NCBI GenBank assembly: GCA_963169045.1
Contig: CAUJDF010000038.1
Span: 142,372 to 206,371 of the forward strand
Length of the DNA: 64,000 bases
Source of the DNA: Myxococcota bacterium
GTDB lineage: Bacteria; Myxococcota_A; Bradymonadia; UBA7976; UBA1532
Direction of reading: 5' to 3'
Position numbers and translations under genes: made by a program. This document shows positions 43,802 to 52,587 of this stretch, piece by piece. The notes under the pieces are model-generated. The model was not told the DNA's origin. It was given only the letters and a program-made list of their open reading frames with translations, and did not search any database. Position 1 is the first letter of the stretch; every line of letters starts with the position of its first letter.

Positions 43802-45988
43802 CTACGGGTGGCGGGCGCTCTTCGTCTTGGCTTCGACGAGCAGGTCGAGCGCGTCGCGGTGCTGCGGCTCGCGATCGAGGATCGCCTGCATGAGATCGGC
43901 GCACTCGGTGTACAGGCCGCGCCCGCAGGCCATGCGCCCCTTCTCCATCAGCTCGGACACGCCGAGGCCGTCGCCGAGGGGCGGGCGCGCGGCGGCGGAC
44001 GCCGGCGCGGGCGCAGCGGGCGCCACGCCGGACCCGCCCGCGTCCACGACGGGGGGCGCCGGGGCGCCGGTGCGCTGCCAGAGCACGAGGCCGAGCGCGA
44101 TCCCGAAGAACAGCGAGCAGTTGACCGCGAGCTGGCTGAGGTACGCCGTGCCGCCGGGCCCGGGGGCGGCCCGCTCGCCGCGCGCGATGGCGGACGCCGT
44201 GCGGTACGCGTCGATGACCGCCATCGCCCACGGGAAGACGAGCAGCGCGCCGAGCGCGAACCACAGCCCGCGCTGGCGCTCGCCGTTGTAGACCTGGCCC
44301 ATGCCCGGCAGGAAGAGGCTCAGCGTCGCCGCGAGCCCGGGCCGGTGGTCGCGGCGCGGCGTCGCCTCGACGGGGCGCGACGGGCGCGCCGGCGGCGCCA
44401 GGAGCGCGCGCTGGCCGTCGGGCCCCATCACCTCGATCGACCCGGTGTTGCGCGGACGCGGCTGCGCCGGCCGGTTGTCGGCGAGGCGCGCCGGCATCGG
44501 GCGCCCGGTGACCGCCGCCTCGGCCCGTCGCTCCGCGGCGGCGACCTCGCCGGGCGGCGCGGTCGGCGTCGTGCGCGCGACGGCGGGGCTCGCCGACGGC
44601 GGATCGATCGGCGGCACCGACATCTGCTCCGTCGGCTCGGCGGTCGTGCGGTCGCGCAGCACGACGGAGCGCGGCCGCAGCTTGTAGACGCCGGGCCGAT
44701 CGCGCCCCTCGACGGGGCGCTCGGTCGTCTCCGCCGCGTCGGCGGGCACCTCGCCCGCCGGCGACCCCACCTCGGCCTCGTCGGCCTCGACGAGCACGTT
44801 GCGCGGCACCGATCCGGTGGACGTGGGCTCCACCGGCGGCGGCGCGAGCCGGAAGATCAGCGGCCCCGCAGTGACGCTGCCCATCGCCCCCGTCTCGAAG
44901 CTCTCCTCGCCGACGCGCGGCACCGGCCCGGTGACCGCCTCGTCCTCGGGCGGCGGGCGGCGGATCGACGGCGCGAGGCGCGACGCGATGCGCGCCGGCG
45001 GCGGGTCGTCGTCCATCGGGTCGATGGCGGTGGGCGGACGGAACGGCCGCGTCGGCGTCTCGTCCTCGTCGAGCTCGACGCGCTGCAGGCCGAAGGGCAG
45101 CGTGCCGGCGCCGACCTCGACGGCCTGGATGCCGCCGCCCGGCGTGCGCATGAAGTCTTCCTTCTGGCCCCGCACCTCGAGCGACAGCGTCGGGGAGTTG
45201 TCGCCGGGCAGCGCCTCGGCGCGCCCGCGCGCCGCCGCCAGGCCGGCGGCCACCGCCGCCCCGTCGAGGCGCAGCGTCGGCGCGTCGGCGGTGGTCTGCA
45301 GCTCGAGCGCCTGCGTCGTGGCGTCGGGCGCGGCCTCCCTGGCGGCGAGCGCCCGGGCCAGCTCGGCCGGGTCGACGCGCACCGTCGGCGCGCTCGCCTC
45401 CGCCTCGGCCAGCGCCTGCGACAGCGCGAGCGGGTCGACGCGCACCGTCGCGGCGCCCGCCGGCGCCTCGGCCTGCGACAGCGCGAACGGATCGATGCGC
45501 ACCGTCGGCGCGCTCGCCTCGGCCACCGCCTTCACCTGGAACGGGTCGATCGGGCGCGTCTGCGCCTCGGGCGGCGCCGTCGTGCCCGCGGCCACCGGCG
45601 CGAGGCGCTGCACGTCCACGGGGAGGGTCGGCGCGCCCGTCGTCGGCGGCGGCAGGCGCGAGGCGGGCGCCGGCGTGGGATCGGGCCGCGGCGCGACGAC
45701 GGCGCGCCACGCCTCGGGGACGTCGTCCTCGTCGGCGGGCCGCGACGGCGGCCCCACGAGCTCGGCGTCGGCGCCCAGGCTGCGGAAGACGGCGACCAGC
45801 TGCCCGGCTTCGCCCTCGTCGAGCCCGCTCGCCGCCGTCCACGGACCGACGCGCAGCTGGCCGAACACGTCTTCGCTCGTCAGGTCGAGCAGGGGCGCGA
45901 TCATGCCCGCGAGGTCGCGCAGCGCCTCGTCGCGCATCTCCGGGGGTCGCCGCAGGCGCACCCCGTACCGTCCGTCCCCACGCCCCAT
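43802..45988 (-). CDS. large disordered membrane protein with TVRVDP-type repeats and TM2-like helices
   Basis: The 728-residue protein has a small N-terminal alpha/beta domain (about 1-77: GRYGVRLRRPPEMRDEALRD). A long low-complexity region (about 80-540) rich in Pro, Ala and Thr follows. It contains imperfect repeats around SAPTVRIDPFALSQ, ATVRVDPLALSQ, SAPTVRVDPAELARAL and ADAPTLRLDG. Two or three transmembrane helices follow (about 560-650: LSLFLPGMGQVYNGERQRGL, then AVIDAYRTASAIARG), resembling TM2/DUF5683 proteins. A short TPR-like tail ends the chain. The repeated TVRxDP motifs could be phosphothreonine sites for FHA proteins (inference). ATG 45988 is preferred; GTG 45997 is possible. 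Confidence 0.7.
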   Translation of the reverse strand: MGRGDGRYGVRLRRPPEMRDEALRDLAGMIAPLLDLTSEDVFGQLRVGPWTAASGLDEGEAGQLVAVFRSLGADAELVGPPSRPADEDDVPEAWRAVVAPRPDPTPAPASRLPPPTTGAPTLPVDVQRLAPVAAGTTAPPEAQTRPIDPFQVKAVAEASAPTVRIDPFALSQAEAPAGAATVRVDPLALSQALAEAEASAPTVRVDPAELARALAAREAAPDATTQALELQTTADAPTLRLDGAAVAAGLAAARGRAEALPGDNSPTLSLEVRGQKEDFMRTPGGGIQAVEVGAGTLPFGLQRVELDEDETPTRPFRPPTAIDPMDDDPPPARIASRLAPSIRRPPPEDEAVTGPVPRVGEESFETGAMGSVTAGPLIFRLAPPPVEPTSTGSVPRNVLVEADEAEVGSPAGEVPADAAETTERPVEGRDRPGVYKLRPRSVVLRDRTTAEPTEQMSVPPIDPPSASPAVARTTPTAPPGEVAAAERRAEAAVTGRPMPARLADNRPAQPRPRNTGSIEVMGPDGQRALLAPPARPSRPVEATPRRDHRPGLAATLSLFLPGMGQVYNGERQRGLWFALGALLVFPWAMAVIDAYRTASAIARGERAAPGPGGTAYLSQLAVNCSLFFGIALGLVLWQRTGAPAPPVVDAGGSGVAPAAPAPASAAARPPLGDGLGVSELMEKGRMACGRGLYTECADLMQAILDREPQHRDALDLLVEAKTKSARHP

Positions 45989-46019
45989 CCGCCTCACCGG
46001 GAGCTCGTCCGACCGCGCT

Positions 46020-46050
46020 AATGTAGTCGGGTTTCGCTGGAAACTGTAAA
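46020..46050 (-). promoter_or_regulatory. candidate promoter for the disordered membrane protein gene
   Basis: On the minus strand, TTTACA (46045-46050) and TACATT (46020-46025) are separated by 19 bases, slightly longer than ideal. The element lies in an AT-richer 97-base divergent region shared with the helicase gene. The predicted leader is about 25 bases. Confidence 0.4.
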
Positions 46051-46085
46051 TCCACGGTCCTCCCGTTCGTGCTAAATCGCCCCCC

Positions 46086-48656
46086 GTGAGCGATGGAACG
46101 GACGACGCGCGGCCGCTCGAGCGCCGCGAGGCCCTCGACGTGCTGCGCTACTGGCTCGCGGCGCTGCGGCACGAGGAGGCCCTCGCGGTGCGCCCCCGGG
46201 CGGCGGCGACGCGCGCCCCGAAGGCCGCGCTCGACCTGCGCCAGCCGGGCGAGGGGCAGAACTACTTCAAGCTCCTGCCCGCCGAAGCGCCGGCCGCCTC
46301 CGCGTTTCTGCTGCGCGCCGAGCGCGAGCTGACGCTGCCCGCCGACGGCGAGCGCCTCGGCCTCTTCGAGCGCTGGCTGCGCAACAGCTACCGGCGCGAG
46401 CAGATGAAGCGCTTCGGCGGCGGCCGCGACGAGGCGGGGCCCACGTGGCTCGTCGGCTTCCCGGTCGTGCACTTCCCGCAGAGCGGCGAGCTGGCGACGC
46501 TCCTGCGCTTCGTCGCCGACGACCTCGTCTGGAAGGGCCAGGACGGCCGCGCGTGGCTGCCGCCGGCGTACCGCGACCGCCAGGGCGGCCGCTTCCCGCC
46601 CATGCCGGCGCACGTCCTGTTGCGCATGCTCCCCAAGGAGGACGAGGGCGGCGACGTGCTGCCCTACGCCCTCGACGCCGACCTCCTCTCGCGCACGCTC
46701 GGCGTCGACGAAGAGAAGGTCGAGGACTTCCTGACCGGCCTGCGGCAGCGCAAGGAGCTCTCCGCCGCGGAGATGGTGGCCGCGCTGCGCGACCTGCTCG
46801 CGGAGACGCCGGGCGCCGTCGAGGCCGACCCGGACGCCGCGCTGGCGGGGCTGACGAAGGCCGCCGGCGCGCGCCTCGCCGCGCTCGAGGGCGGCCGCGC
46901 GCGCATCTACCCCATCGGCCTCGTCTACGACGGCACGCGCCAGCACGCCACCTACCACCTGCAGCGCGACCTGCAGGCGCTGCTCACCGCCGAGGTGATC
47001 GGCGAGACGCGCAGCCCGCTCGGCGCCTACCTCTCCGGCCGCCGCCCGCAGCCGGGCCGCGCCCCGCGCGTCGGCCTGCGCGAGGACCGCCTGCCCACGC
47101 CCGACCAGCACGACGCCGCCGAGCACTTCCTCGGCACGACGCTGACCGCCGTCCAGGGACCGCCGGGCAGCGGCAAGACCGAGCTCATCCAGGACCTGAT
47201 CGCCGAGACGCTCGTCACGCGCGTGCGCCAGATGCGCGCCGGCGGCAGCCTGCGCCTGCCGGAGCGGCCGCTGCTCGTCGTGACGAGCACCAACAACCGC
47301 GCCGTGGACCACGCCATCGACCCGCTCGGCCGCGGCGCGCCGCCGGAGCGCCTGCCGCTGACGCTCCGCCTCGGCAACCGCGAGGTCACGCGCACGGTCA
47401 CCGTCGGCATCCTGCAGCGCGTCTCCGACTGGCTGCACGCGCAGGAGGCCGGGGACGCGCTGTCGCGCCTCGAGGCGGCGGTCGGCGCCTTCGACGCCGC
47501 GTGGAAGCGCTTCGAGGCCGGGGATGACCGCGTGGCGGGGGAGCGCGCCGTGTTCGAGGCGGCGCGCACGTTCCGCGAGCGCTGGGCCGTGGAGCACAAG
47601 CAGACGCTGCTGATCGTGCTCGCGCGCGCCGTGGAGACCGCCCGCGAGCGCGGCTCGCTGCGCCCGCTCTTCGAGGAGGACGCGTCGGCGGCCGGGCAGT
47701 GGCTGCGCCGCCTCTTCCCGGCGCTCGGCTGCACGCTGCTCTCGCTCGGCAACGCGTTTCCCATGGAGAACGGGACGTTCGACCGCCTCGTGATCGACGA
47801 GGCCGGGCAGTGCCACCCCGCCTACGCGGTCGCCGGCCTGTACCGCGCGACGCAGGCGCTCGTCATCGGCGACGTGAACCAGCTCGAGCCGGTGTACCAG
47901 CTCCTCCCGACCGACGAGGCGCGGGTGCGCCGCGGCCTGCGCATGTCGCTCTCCGAGGCGCGGCTCGCGCCCTACCGCGTCTCGACGGAGTGCCGCACCT
48001 CGGCCCAGGCCCTCGCGGACCGCGCGGCGGGCTCGCCGCTCGTGCTGCGCGACCACTTCCGCTGCCAGGCGCCGATCATCGCCATCTCCGACGCGCTGTG
48101 CGGCTACGGCCTGCGCGTGCGGACGGCCGCCCGCACCCGCGCGGGCGAGGTGTCGTGGCTCAAGGCGCCGGTGCTGCTGCACACCGTGAAGGGCGAGCAG
48201 GTCCCGTTCGCCGGCAGCTGGCGCAACGAGGCGGAGCTCGACGCCGTCGGCCGCATGCTCGACTCGCTCGCGCGGCGCGGCGTCTCGTTCGGCGACGTCG
48301 CCGTGATCACCCCGTACCGGGCGCAGCTCGACGCGCTGCGCCGGCGGCTGCGGGCGGTCGGCGTCCCGTTCGACGAGGAGGACCACGCCGCCGCCGCCGA
48401 AGACCTGGCGCTGCTGCCCCGCGACGCCATCGCCGTCGGCACCGTCCACCGCTTCCAGGGCGGGGAGCGGTCGATCGTGATCTTCACGACCGTGGTGAGC
48501 CGCGAGCGCTCGCTGCAGTTCCTGAACGACCGCGTGAACCTGGTGAACGTGGCGGTGTCGCGGGCGCGCGACCACCTGGTGGTGGTCGGCGATCCGGAGG
48601 CGCTGCGGGCGGGTCGGTACACGCGGTACCTCGTGGAGTCGGCGGCGCCGCTGTAA
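46086..48656 (+). CDS. SF1B (Dna2/UPF1-like) DNA/RNA helicase with unassigned N-terminal region
   Basis: The 856-residue protein has a C-terminal superfamily 1B helicase (about 340-850). Walker A GPPGSGKTELIQDL is near 358, DEAGQCHP near 570, QLEPVYQL after it, ITPYRAQLDALRRRL near 740, and the motif V/VI block HRFQGGERSIVIF near 788, with NVAVSRARDHLVVVGD. All motor motifs are intact. Residues 1-340 do not match a family I recognise. They are charged and helical, with a KLLPAEAPAASAFLLRAERE block. A Cas4-like nuclease is not visible. Start is GTG 46086 without a clear ribosome site. Repair or defence roles are both possible; there is no defence neighbour. Confidence 0.85.
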   Translation: MSDGTDDARPLERREALDVLRYWLAALRHEEALAVRPRAAATRAPKAALDLRQPGEGQNYFKLLPAEAPAASAFLLRAERELTLPADGERLGLFERWLRNSYRREQMKRFGGGRDEAGPTWLVGFPVVHFPQSGELATLLRFVADDLVWKGQDGRAWLPPAYRDRQGGRFPPMPAHVLLRMLPKEDEGGDVLPYALDADLLSRTLGVDEEKVEDFLTGLRQRKELSAAEMVAALRDLLAETPGAVEADPDAALAGLTKAAGARLAALEGGRARIYPIGLVYDGTRQHATYHLQRDLQALLTAEVIGETRSPLGAYLSGRRPQPGRAPRVGLREDRLPTPDQHDAAEHFLGTTLTAVQGPPGSGKTELIQDLIAETLVTRVRQMRAGGSLRLPERPLLVVTSTNNRAVDHAIDPLGRGAPPERLPLTLRLGNREVTRTVTVGILQRVSDWLHAQEAGDALSRLEAAVGAFDAAWKRFEAGDDRVAGERAVFEAARTFRERWAVEHKQTLLIVLARAVETARERGSLRPLFEEDASAAGQWLRRLFPALGCTLLSLGNAFPMENGTFDRLVIDEAGQCHPAYAVAGLYRATQALVIGDVNQLEPVYQLLPTDEARVRRGLRMSLSEARLAPYRVSTECRTSAQALADRAAGSPLVLRDHFRCQAPIIAISDALCGYGLRVRTAARTRAGEVSWLKAPVLLHTVKGEQVPFAGSWRNEAELDAVGRMLDSLARRGVSFGDVAVITPYRAQLDALRRRLRAVGVPFDEEDHAAAAEDLALLPRDAIAVGTVHRFQGGERSIVIFTTVVSRERSLQFLNDRVNLVNVAVSRARDHLVVVGDPEALRAGRYTRYLVESAAPL

Positions 48657-48990
48657 CCGTCGCCGCGCCCTCGTGCGAGTCCGCCGGAGACGCCGGTCGA
48701 GCCTGAAGTGCGCGCCTGCCTCCGAATCCGTAACGACGCGACCGGGACCGGCTCCACATCGAATGCCGAGCGGCCCGCACCACGTCCGACCACCGACCCC
48801 CGGTGGTCCCGCGTGGCTCGACGCGCCGCGACCCACCGGCGCCCGCCCCCGACACAGCCGCGTCTCGCGATCATGAGACACATCTCGGCGGGTTTCGATT
48901 GACGGGCGAGCGCGGGGCGGCCTATGACCGCGGACGGGCCGCCCTCGGGCGAGGGCGGGGTGAACAACCGGGAGACAGGGGGAGCGTGGC
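48657..48990 (+). other. 334-base intergenic region with one promoter
   Basis: No convincing coding frame was found in either strand here. The only structure I can support is a sigma-70-like promoter at 48899-48928 and a GGGGGAG ribosome site just before 48991. Open frames here show the usual high-GC shadow composition. Confidence 0.6.
48899..48928 (+). promoter_or_regulatory. sigma-70-like promoter of the 255-residue protein gene
   Basis: TTGACG (48899-48904) and TATGAC (48923-48928) are separated by 18 bases. This is one of the better matches in the window. Transcription would start near 48935 and give a leader of about 55 bases ending in GGGGGAG, 7 bases before the ATG. Confidence 0.5.
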
Positions 48991-49758
48991 ATGAACCTGA
49001 AGCTGATGGACAACGGCGAGATGCACTTCGTCGTGAATCTCGCCGTGACAGACCAGCGCGCATCGCTCGACAAGCCGGCATACAAGCTCGTGCTCGATGG
49101 CTTCGAGGCGCTGCTGCCCGAGCTCGCCGCCGTCCTGCCGAAGTCGACCTCACCCGTGGCGTCTGCCCTCGTCGAAGAAGGCAAGCGCCTCGATGCCGAC
49201 TTCGACCGTCACGTCCGCGCCCTCTACGGCACGCTCGATGGGATCGCCCGGCTGCTGCCCGCCGCGCTGGCCGCGCAGGTGACCGGCGCGCGCGCTCATC
49301 TCTTTCCGGAAGGCACCGCGCTCGTCAACGCGACCTACGCCGACGAGGGCATGGAAGGCATCCGCGCCGAAGGCCGCCTCACCGCCGCCGACCGCGCGCT
49401 GCTCGCCGCCGTCACGCTGCCCGACGGCACGACGCTGTGGCAGGCGGTGCAGCGCTGGTTCGCGACGGCGGCGGCGCTGCGCGACTTCGAGAAGCGCCGC
49501 CTCGCCGCCGACCAGGCCGACGCCGCGCCGGCGCTGCGCCACGTCGACCTGCGCAACCGCTTCATCCGCCTCGTGCGCGCGCTCGAGACGAACGCCGACC
49601 TCAGCCAGGAGCCGAACCACCCGGTGCTCGAGGCCGTCCGCTACTACGAGGCCCGCGCCGCCGCCCGCGCCGCCGCGGCGGCGACCGAGACCAGGCCCGC
49701 CGCCGAGACCAGGCCCGCCGCCGCGCCCACGCCCGTCGTCGAGCCCACCCCCGCCTGA
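48991..49758 (+). CDS. soluble helical protein of unknown function, 255 residues
   Basis: I do not recognise a family. It has no signal peptide. The N-terminus reads MNLKLMDNGEMHFVVNLAVT. The body is mainly helical, with leucine-rich amphipathic stretches (VLDGFEALLPELAAVLPKS, VTLPDGTTLWQAVQRWFATA). The last 35 residues are an Ala/Pro/Thr/Glu tail with repeats of ETRPAA. It has its own promoter and a strong ribosome site, so it is probably a single-gene unit. Neither the upstream helicase nor the downstream trehalose genes is close enough to suggest a shared operon. Confidence 0.6.
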   Translation: MNLKLMDNGEMHFVVNLAVTDQRASLDKPAYKLVLDGFEALLPELAAVLPKSTSPVASALVEEGKRLDADFDRHVRALYGTLDGIARLLPAALAAQVTGARAHLFPEGTALVNATYADEGMEGIRAEGRLTAADRALLAAVTLPDGTTLWQAVQRWFATAAALRDFEKRRLAADQADAAPALRHVDLRNRFIRLVRALETNADLSQEPNHPVLEAVRYYEARAAARAAAAATETRPAAETRPAAAPTPVVEPTPA

Positions 49759-49765
49759 CGCGCGC

Positions 49766-49780
49766 CGCGCCTTCGGCGCG
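49766..49780 (+). terminator. GC-rich hairpin after the 255-residue protein gene
   Basis: A perfect 6-bp stem CGCGCC/GGCGCG with a 3-base TTC loop sits 7 bases after the stop codon. There is no T-tract, so it would be a weak or Rho-assisted terminator at best. Confidence 0.35.
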
Positions 49781-49888
49781 TCGCGGGTCCTCGTCGACGA
49801 TGCCGAGATCTCCGTCGCGGACACCGGCCGACGCCGATCGCGCACAAACGGCGCGACGTCCGGGGTTCCCCGGGCACCTCACAGGTGG

Positions 49889-50680
49889 ATGGAACTCCGC
49901 GTACCCACTGCCGATTGCGACCGGCTGGACCGGTTCTTCGCCCACCTGCGGGCGGCGGCGGACGCGGTGCTGCTGCTCGATTACGACGGCACGCTGGCGC
50001 CGTTCCGGGTGGAGCGCGGCGAGGCGCGCCCTTACGTGGGCGTGGCGGAGCGGCTGGCCGACGTGCCCCGCACGCGGCTCGTGCTCGTCTCGGGAAGGCC
50101 GGCGCTGGACGTCCGCGCGCTGCTGGGCGTCGAGCCGGCGCCGGAGATCTGGGGCGTGCACGGCCTCGAGCGCGCCTACCCCGACGGCCGCCTCGAGCGC
50201 GAGGCGCTGTCGACGGCGGCCCTCGAGGCGCTGGACCTGGCGGAGCGCTGGGGGCGCGCGCACCTCGCGCCGGGGCGCGTGGAGCGCAAGGCGGGCGCGG
50301 TGGCGCTGCACTTCCGCGGCCTGTCGGCCCGGGAGACGGCGCGTGTCACCGCCGAGGCCGAGGCGGCGCTCGCGGATCTGGGCCGCCCGCTCCTGCGCTG
50401 GACCCGCTTCGACGCGGGCATGGAGCTGCGCAGCACGCGCGTCGACAAGGGCACCGCCGTGGCGCGCGTGCTCGCGGACATGCCCCGGGCGGCGGCGGCC
50501 TACCTGGGCGACGACGAGACGGACGAGGACGCGTTTGCCGCCATCGGCGAGACCGGCCTTTCGGCGCTCGTGCGCCCCGAGCCGCGACCGAGCCGTGCCC
50601 AGGTCTGGCTGCGGCCGCCGGAGGCGCTGCTCGCCTTCCTCGACCGCTGGCGCGACGCGCGCGCGACGGTGCCCCGATGA
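49889..50680 (+). CDS. otsB: trehalose-6-phosphate phosphatase
   Basis: The 263-residue HAD-family enzyme dephosphorylates trehalose 6-phosphate to trehalose in the cytoplasm. Motif I is LLLDYDGTLAPF (nucleophile and acid Asp). VLVSGRPALDVRAL holds the motif II Ser, VDKGTAVARVLADMP holds the motif III Lys, and AAAYLGDDETDEDAF is motif IV. WGVHGLERAYPDG is also typical. The ATG at 49889 is chosen. The stop overlaps the otsA ATG (ATGA), so the pair is coupled. Trehalose is an osmolyte and desiccation protectant. Confidence 0.95.
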   Translation: MELRVPTADCDRLDRFFAHLRAAADAVLLLDYDGTLAPFRVERGEARPYVGVAERLADVPRTRLVLVSGRPALDVRALLGVEPAPEIWGVHGLERAYPDGRLEREALSTAALEALDLAERWGRAHLAPGRVERKAGAVALHFRGLSARETARVTAEAEAALADLGRPLLRWTRFDAGMELRSTRVDKGTAVARVLADMPRAAAAYLGDDETDEDAFAAIGETGLSALVRPEPRPSRAQVWLRPPEALLAFLDRWRDARATVPR

Positions 50681-52182
50681 CGCAGGACGCCCGCCTCGTC
50701 GTGGTCTCCAACCGCCTGCCGGTGGTGCTGCACCGCGGCCGCGACGGCTGGACGGTCGGCCCCGGCGCCGGCGGCCTCGTCAGCGCGCTCGGCCCCGTGC
50801 TCGCGCACCGCGGCGGCCTGTGGATCGGCTGGCCCGGCGTCGCCGCCGAGGACGCCGGCGAGCTCGACCGCGCCGTCGCCGAGACCACGGGCGACTACGG
50901 CCTCGCCACCGTGCCGCTCGGCCGCGGCGAGGTCGACGACTTCTACTACGGGTTCTGCAACGGCGTGATCTGGCCGCTGTTCCACGATCTGCTCGGCCAC
51001 TGCGACTTCAACCCGCGCTTCTGGCGCGCCTACCTCGAGGTGAACCGCCGGTTCGCCCGGGTGGCGCGCGCCCACGCGCGGCCCGACGACTTCCTGTGGG
51101 TCCACGACTACCAGCTGATCCACGTGGCCGAGTGCCTCCGTTCGGAAGGTGACCAGCGGCGGGTCGGGTTCTTCCTGCACATCCCCTTCCCGCCGCTGGA
51201 CATCTTCCTCAACCTGCCCTGGCGGGCCGCCATCCTGCGGGCGCTGCTGGCCTACGACCTGATCGGGTTCCAGACGGGGCGCGACCAGCGCAACTTCCTC
51301 GACTGCCTGCGGCGCCTGCTGCCGGACATCGAGCTCTCGCGCGGCGGTGGGCTCGTCACCGCGCGGCTCGGCGGGCGCGACGTGCGCATCGGCACCTTCC
51401 CGATCGGGATCGACTACGACGCCTTCCACGGCGAGGCCGCGAGCGCGGCGGTGGCGGCGCGCGAGGCGGCGCTGCGCGAGCGGCTCGGCGACGTGGCGGT
51501 GCTGATCGGCGTCGACCGCCTCGACTACACGAAGGGCATCCCCGAGCGGCTGCGGGCGTTCCAGGACGCGCTCGAGCGGCACGCCGAGCTGCGCGAGCGC
51601 GTGATCCTCATCCAGCTGCTCGTGCCGAGCCGCGAGGGCGTGCCCGAGTACCAGAAGCTGAAGACGCGCGTGGACCGCCTCGTCGGCGCCATCAACGGCC
51701 GCTTCGGGACGCCCTCCTGGGTGCCCGTCCACTACCTCTACCGGGCCGTGTCGCGCACCGACCTGCTCGCCCTGTACCGGGTCGCGCGCGCGGCGCTGAT
51801 CACGCCGCTCAAGGACGGCATGAACCTCGTCGCCAAGGAGTACTGCGCGTCGCAGCGCGACGGCGTGCTCGTCCTCAGCGAGTTCGCGGGGGCGGCGGCG
51901 CAGCTGCGCGGCGGCGCGTTGCTCGTGAACCCCAACGACATCGAGGGGGTGGCCGACGCCATCCGCGGCGCGGTGCACATGCCTGAAGACGAGCGCCGCG
52001 CCCGCATGCGGCGCATGCGCCGGCGCGTGCGCGACGAGGACATCTTCTGGTGGGTGGACCGCTACCTGCGCGCGGCCGCCGATCGCGAGCTCGCCGACCT
52101 GCGCGGCCCCGCCGAGTACCTGCCGCGCGTCGACTACCCCCCGCCCGCGACCGAGCCGCCCTCCGGCCCCTCGGAGGCCTGA
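50677..52182 (+). CDS. otsA: alpha,alpha-trehalose-phosphate synthase (UDP- or GDP-forming)
   Basis: The 501-residue GT20 glycosyltransferase makes trehalose 6-phosphate from a nucleotide-glucose and glucose 6-phosphate. Signature blocks are [11 protein letters not shown] at the start, the [11 protein letters not shown] loop, [62 protein letters not shown] and [12 protein letters not shown]. All catalytic positions are present. It is slightly longer than E. coli OtsA because of a Pro-rich tail. Translation is coupled to otsB. The GH15 hydrolase at 55.96 kb may act on the same sugar pool. Confidence 0.97.
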   Translation: MTQDARLVVVSNRLPVVLHRGRDGWTVGPGAGGLVSALGPVLAHRGGLWIGWPGVAAEDAGELDRAVAETTGDYGLATVPLGRGEVDDFYYGFCNGVIWPLFHDLLGHCDFNPRFWRAYLEVNRRFARVARAHARPDDFLWVHDYQLIHVAECLRSEGDQRRVGFFLHIPFPPLDIFLNLPWRAAILRALLAYDLIGFQTGRDQRNFLDCLRRLLPDIELSRGGGLVTARLGGRDVRIGTFPIGIDYDAFHGEAASAAVAAREAALRERLGDVAVLIGVDRLDYTKGIPERLRAFQDALERHAELRERVILIQLLVPSREGVPEYQKLKTRVDRLVGAINGRFGTPSWVPVHYLYRAVSRTDLLALYRVARAALITPLKDGMNLVAKEYCASQRDGVLVLSEFAGAAAQLRGGALLVNPNDIEGVADAIRGAVHMPEDERRARMRRMRRRVRDEDIFWWVDRYLRAAADRELADLRGPAEYLPRVDYPPPATEPPSGPSEA

Positions 52183-52185
52183 CGA

Positions 52186-52374
52186 TCAGTCGTCGTCCTG
52201 GCGGTGCTGACGGTGTCCGCGGCGGGACGGTCCGGGGCTGCCCTCCGACGACGGCGGCGCGCCGGTGCCGCCACGGACGGGGCGACCCGAAGCCTTGACG
52301 GGCACGATGTCGGACGGCGGACGCACCTCAGGGGCGGCGGCCTCCGGGGCACGCTTGACGTTCTTCTCTGGCAT
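52186..52374 (-). CDS. 62-residue disordered basic protein
   Basis: No family is recognised. The sequence is Pro/Ser/Gly-rich with a basic segment (SRRGHRQHRQ) and an acidic end (DDD). It begins MPEKNVKRAPEAAAPEVRPP and is predicted to be unstructured. Support comes from a strong ribosome site AAGGAG 8 bases before the ATG and an unusually AT-rich, palindrome-bearing upstream region. A longer in-frame extension to 52578 exists but would run through those elements. The gene is convergent with otsA, ending 3 bases past its stop. It could be a small regulator or stress protein, but no function is assigned. Confidence 0.5.
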   Translation of the reverse strand: MPEKNVKRAPEAAAPEVRPPSDIVPVKASGRPVRGGTGAPPSSEGSPGPSRRGHRQHRQDDD

Positions 52375-52393
52375 GGGGTTCTCCTTGCTTGCC

Positions 52394-52440
52394 CAAGCGC
52401 TTGAAATTGCAAGGGATATACCCAGAGGAACACCCGTTCC
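52394..52440 (-). promoter_or_regulatory. AT-rich promoter region with two palindromes upstream of the 62-residue gene
   Basis: The 10-base palindrome CAAGCGCTTG (52394-52403), a -10-like TATATC on the minus strand (about 52414-52419) and the inverted repeat GGAAC-ACCC-GTTCC (52427-52440) lie in one 47-base stretch. The stretch is much less GC-rich than its surroundings. The second repeat has the GAAC-N4-GTTC form of a Gram-positive DinR/LexA box; whether that applies here is unknown. A good -35 was not found. Confidence 0.4.
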
Positions 52441-52587
52441 GGCGCGCGGCGGCGGGGCGTTCCACCGCGATCCGCGCCCCGATCGCAGGCGGTCGAGCGC
52501 GCGCATGGACCCGGCCCGCGCCCGCTCGGCGTCCCACAAGGGCCTCAGGACCTCGCTCCATCCCGTGATCTTCCGCACCTCGTCGGC

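Noticed and set aside
43623..49184. An 1853-codon minus-strand open frame over the helicase and membrane-protein genes
   Set aside because: It overlaps genes with clear motifs in other frames and has shadow composition.
46086..49758. A two-gene defence system made of the SF1B helicase and the 255-residue protein
   Set aside because: A 334-base gap with an independent promoter separates them, and no other defence-type gene is near.
52427..52440. A certain LexA (SOS) box
   Set aside because: GAAC-N4-GTTC is the Gram-positive form and known deltaproteobacterial LexA sites differ. It is kept only as an unassigned inverted repeat.
52186..52578. A 130-codon version of the 62-residue protein
   Set aside because: The extra N-terminal part would run through the ribosome site, the -10-like element and both palindromes. 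The internal ATG has the strong ribosome site.
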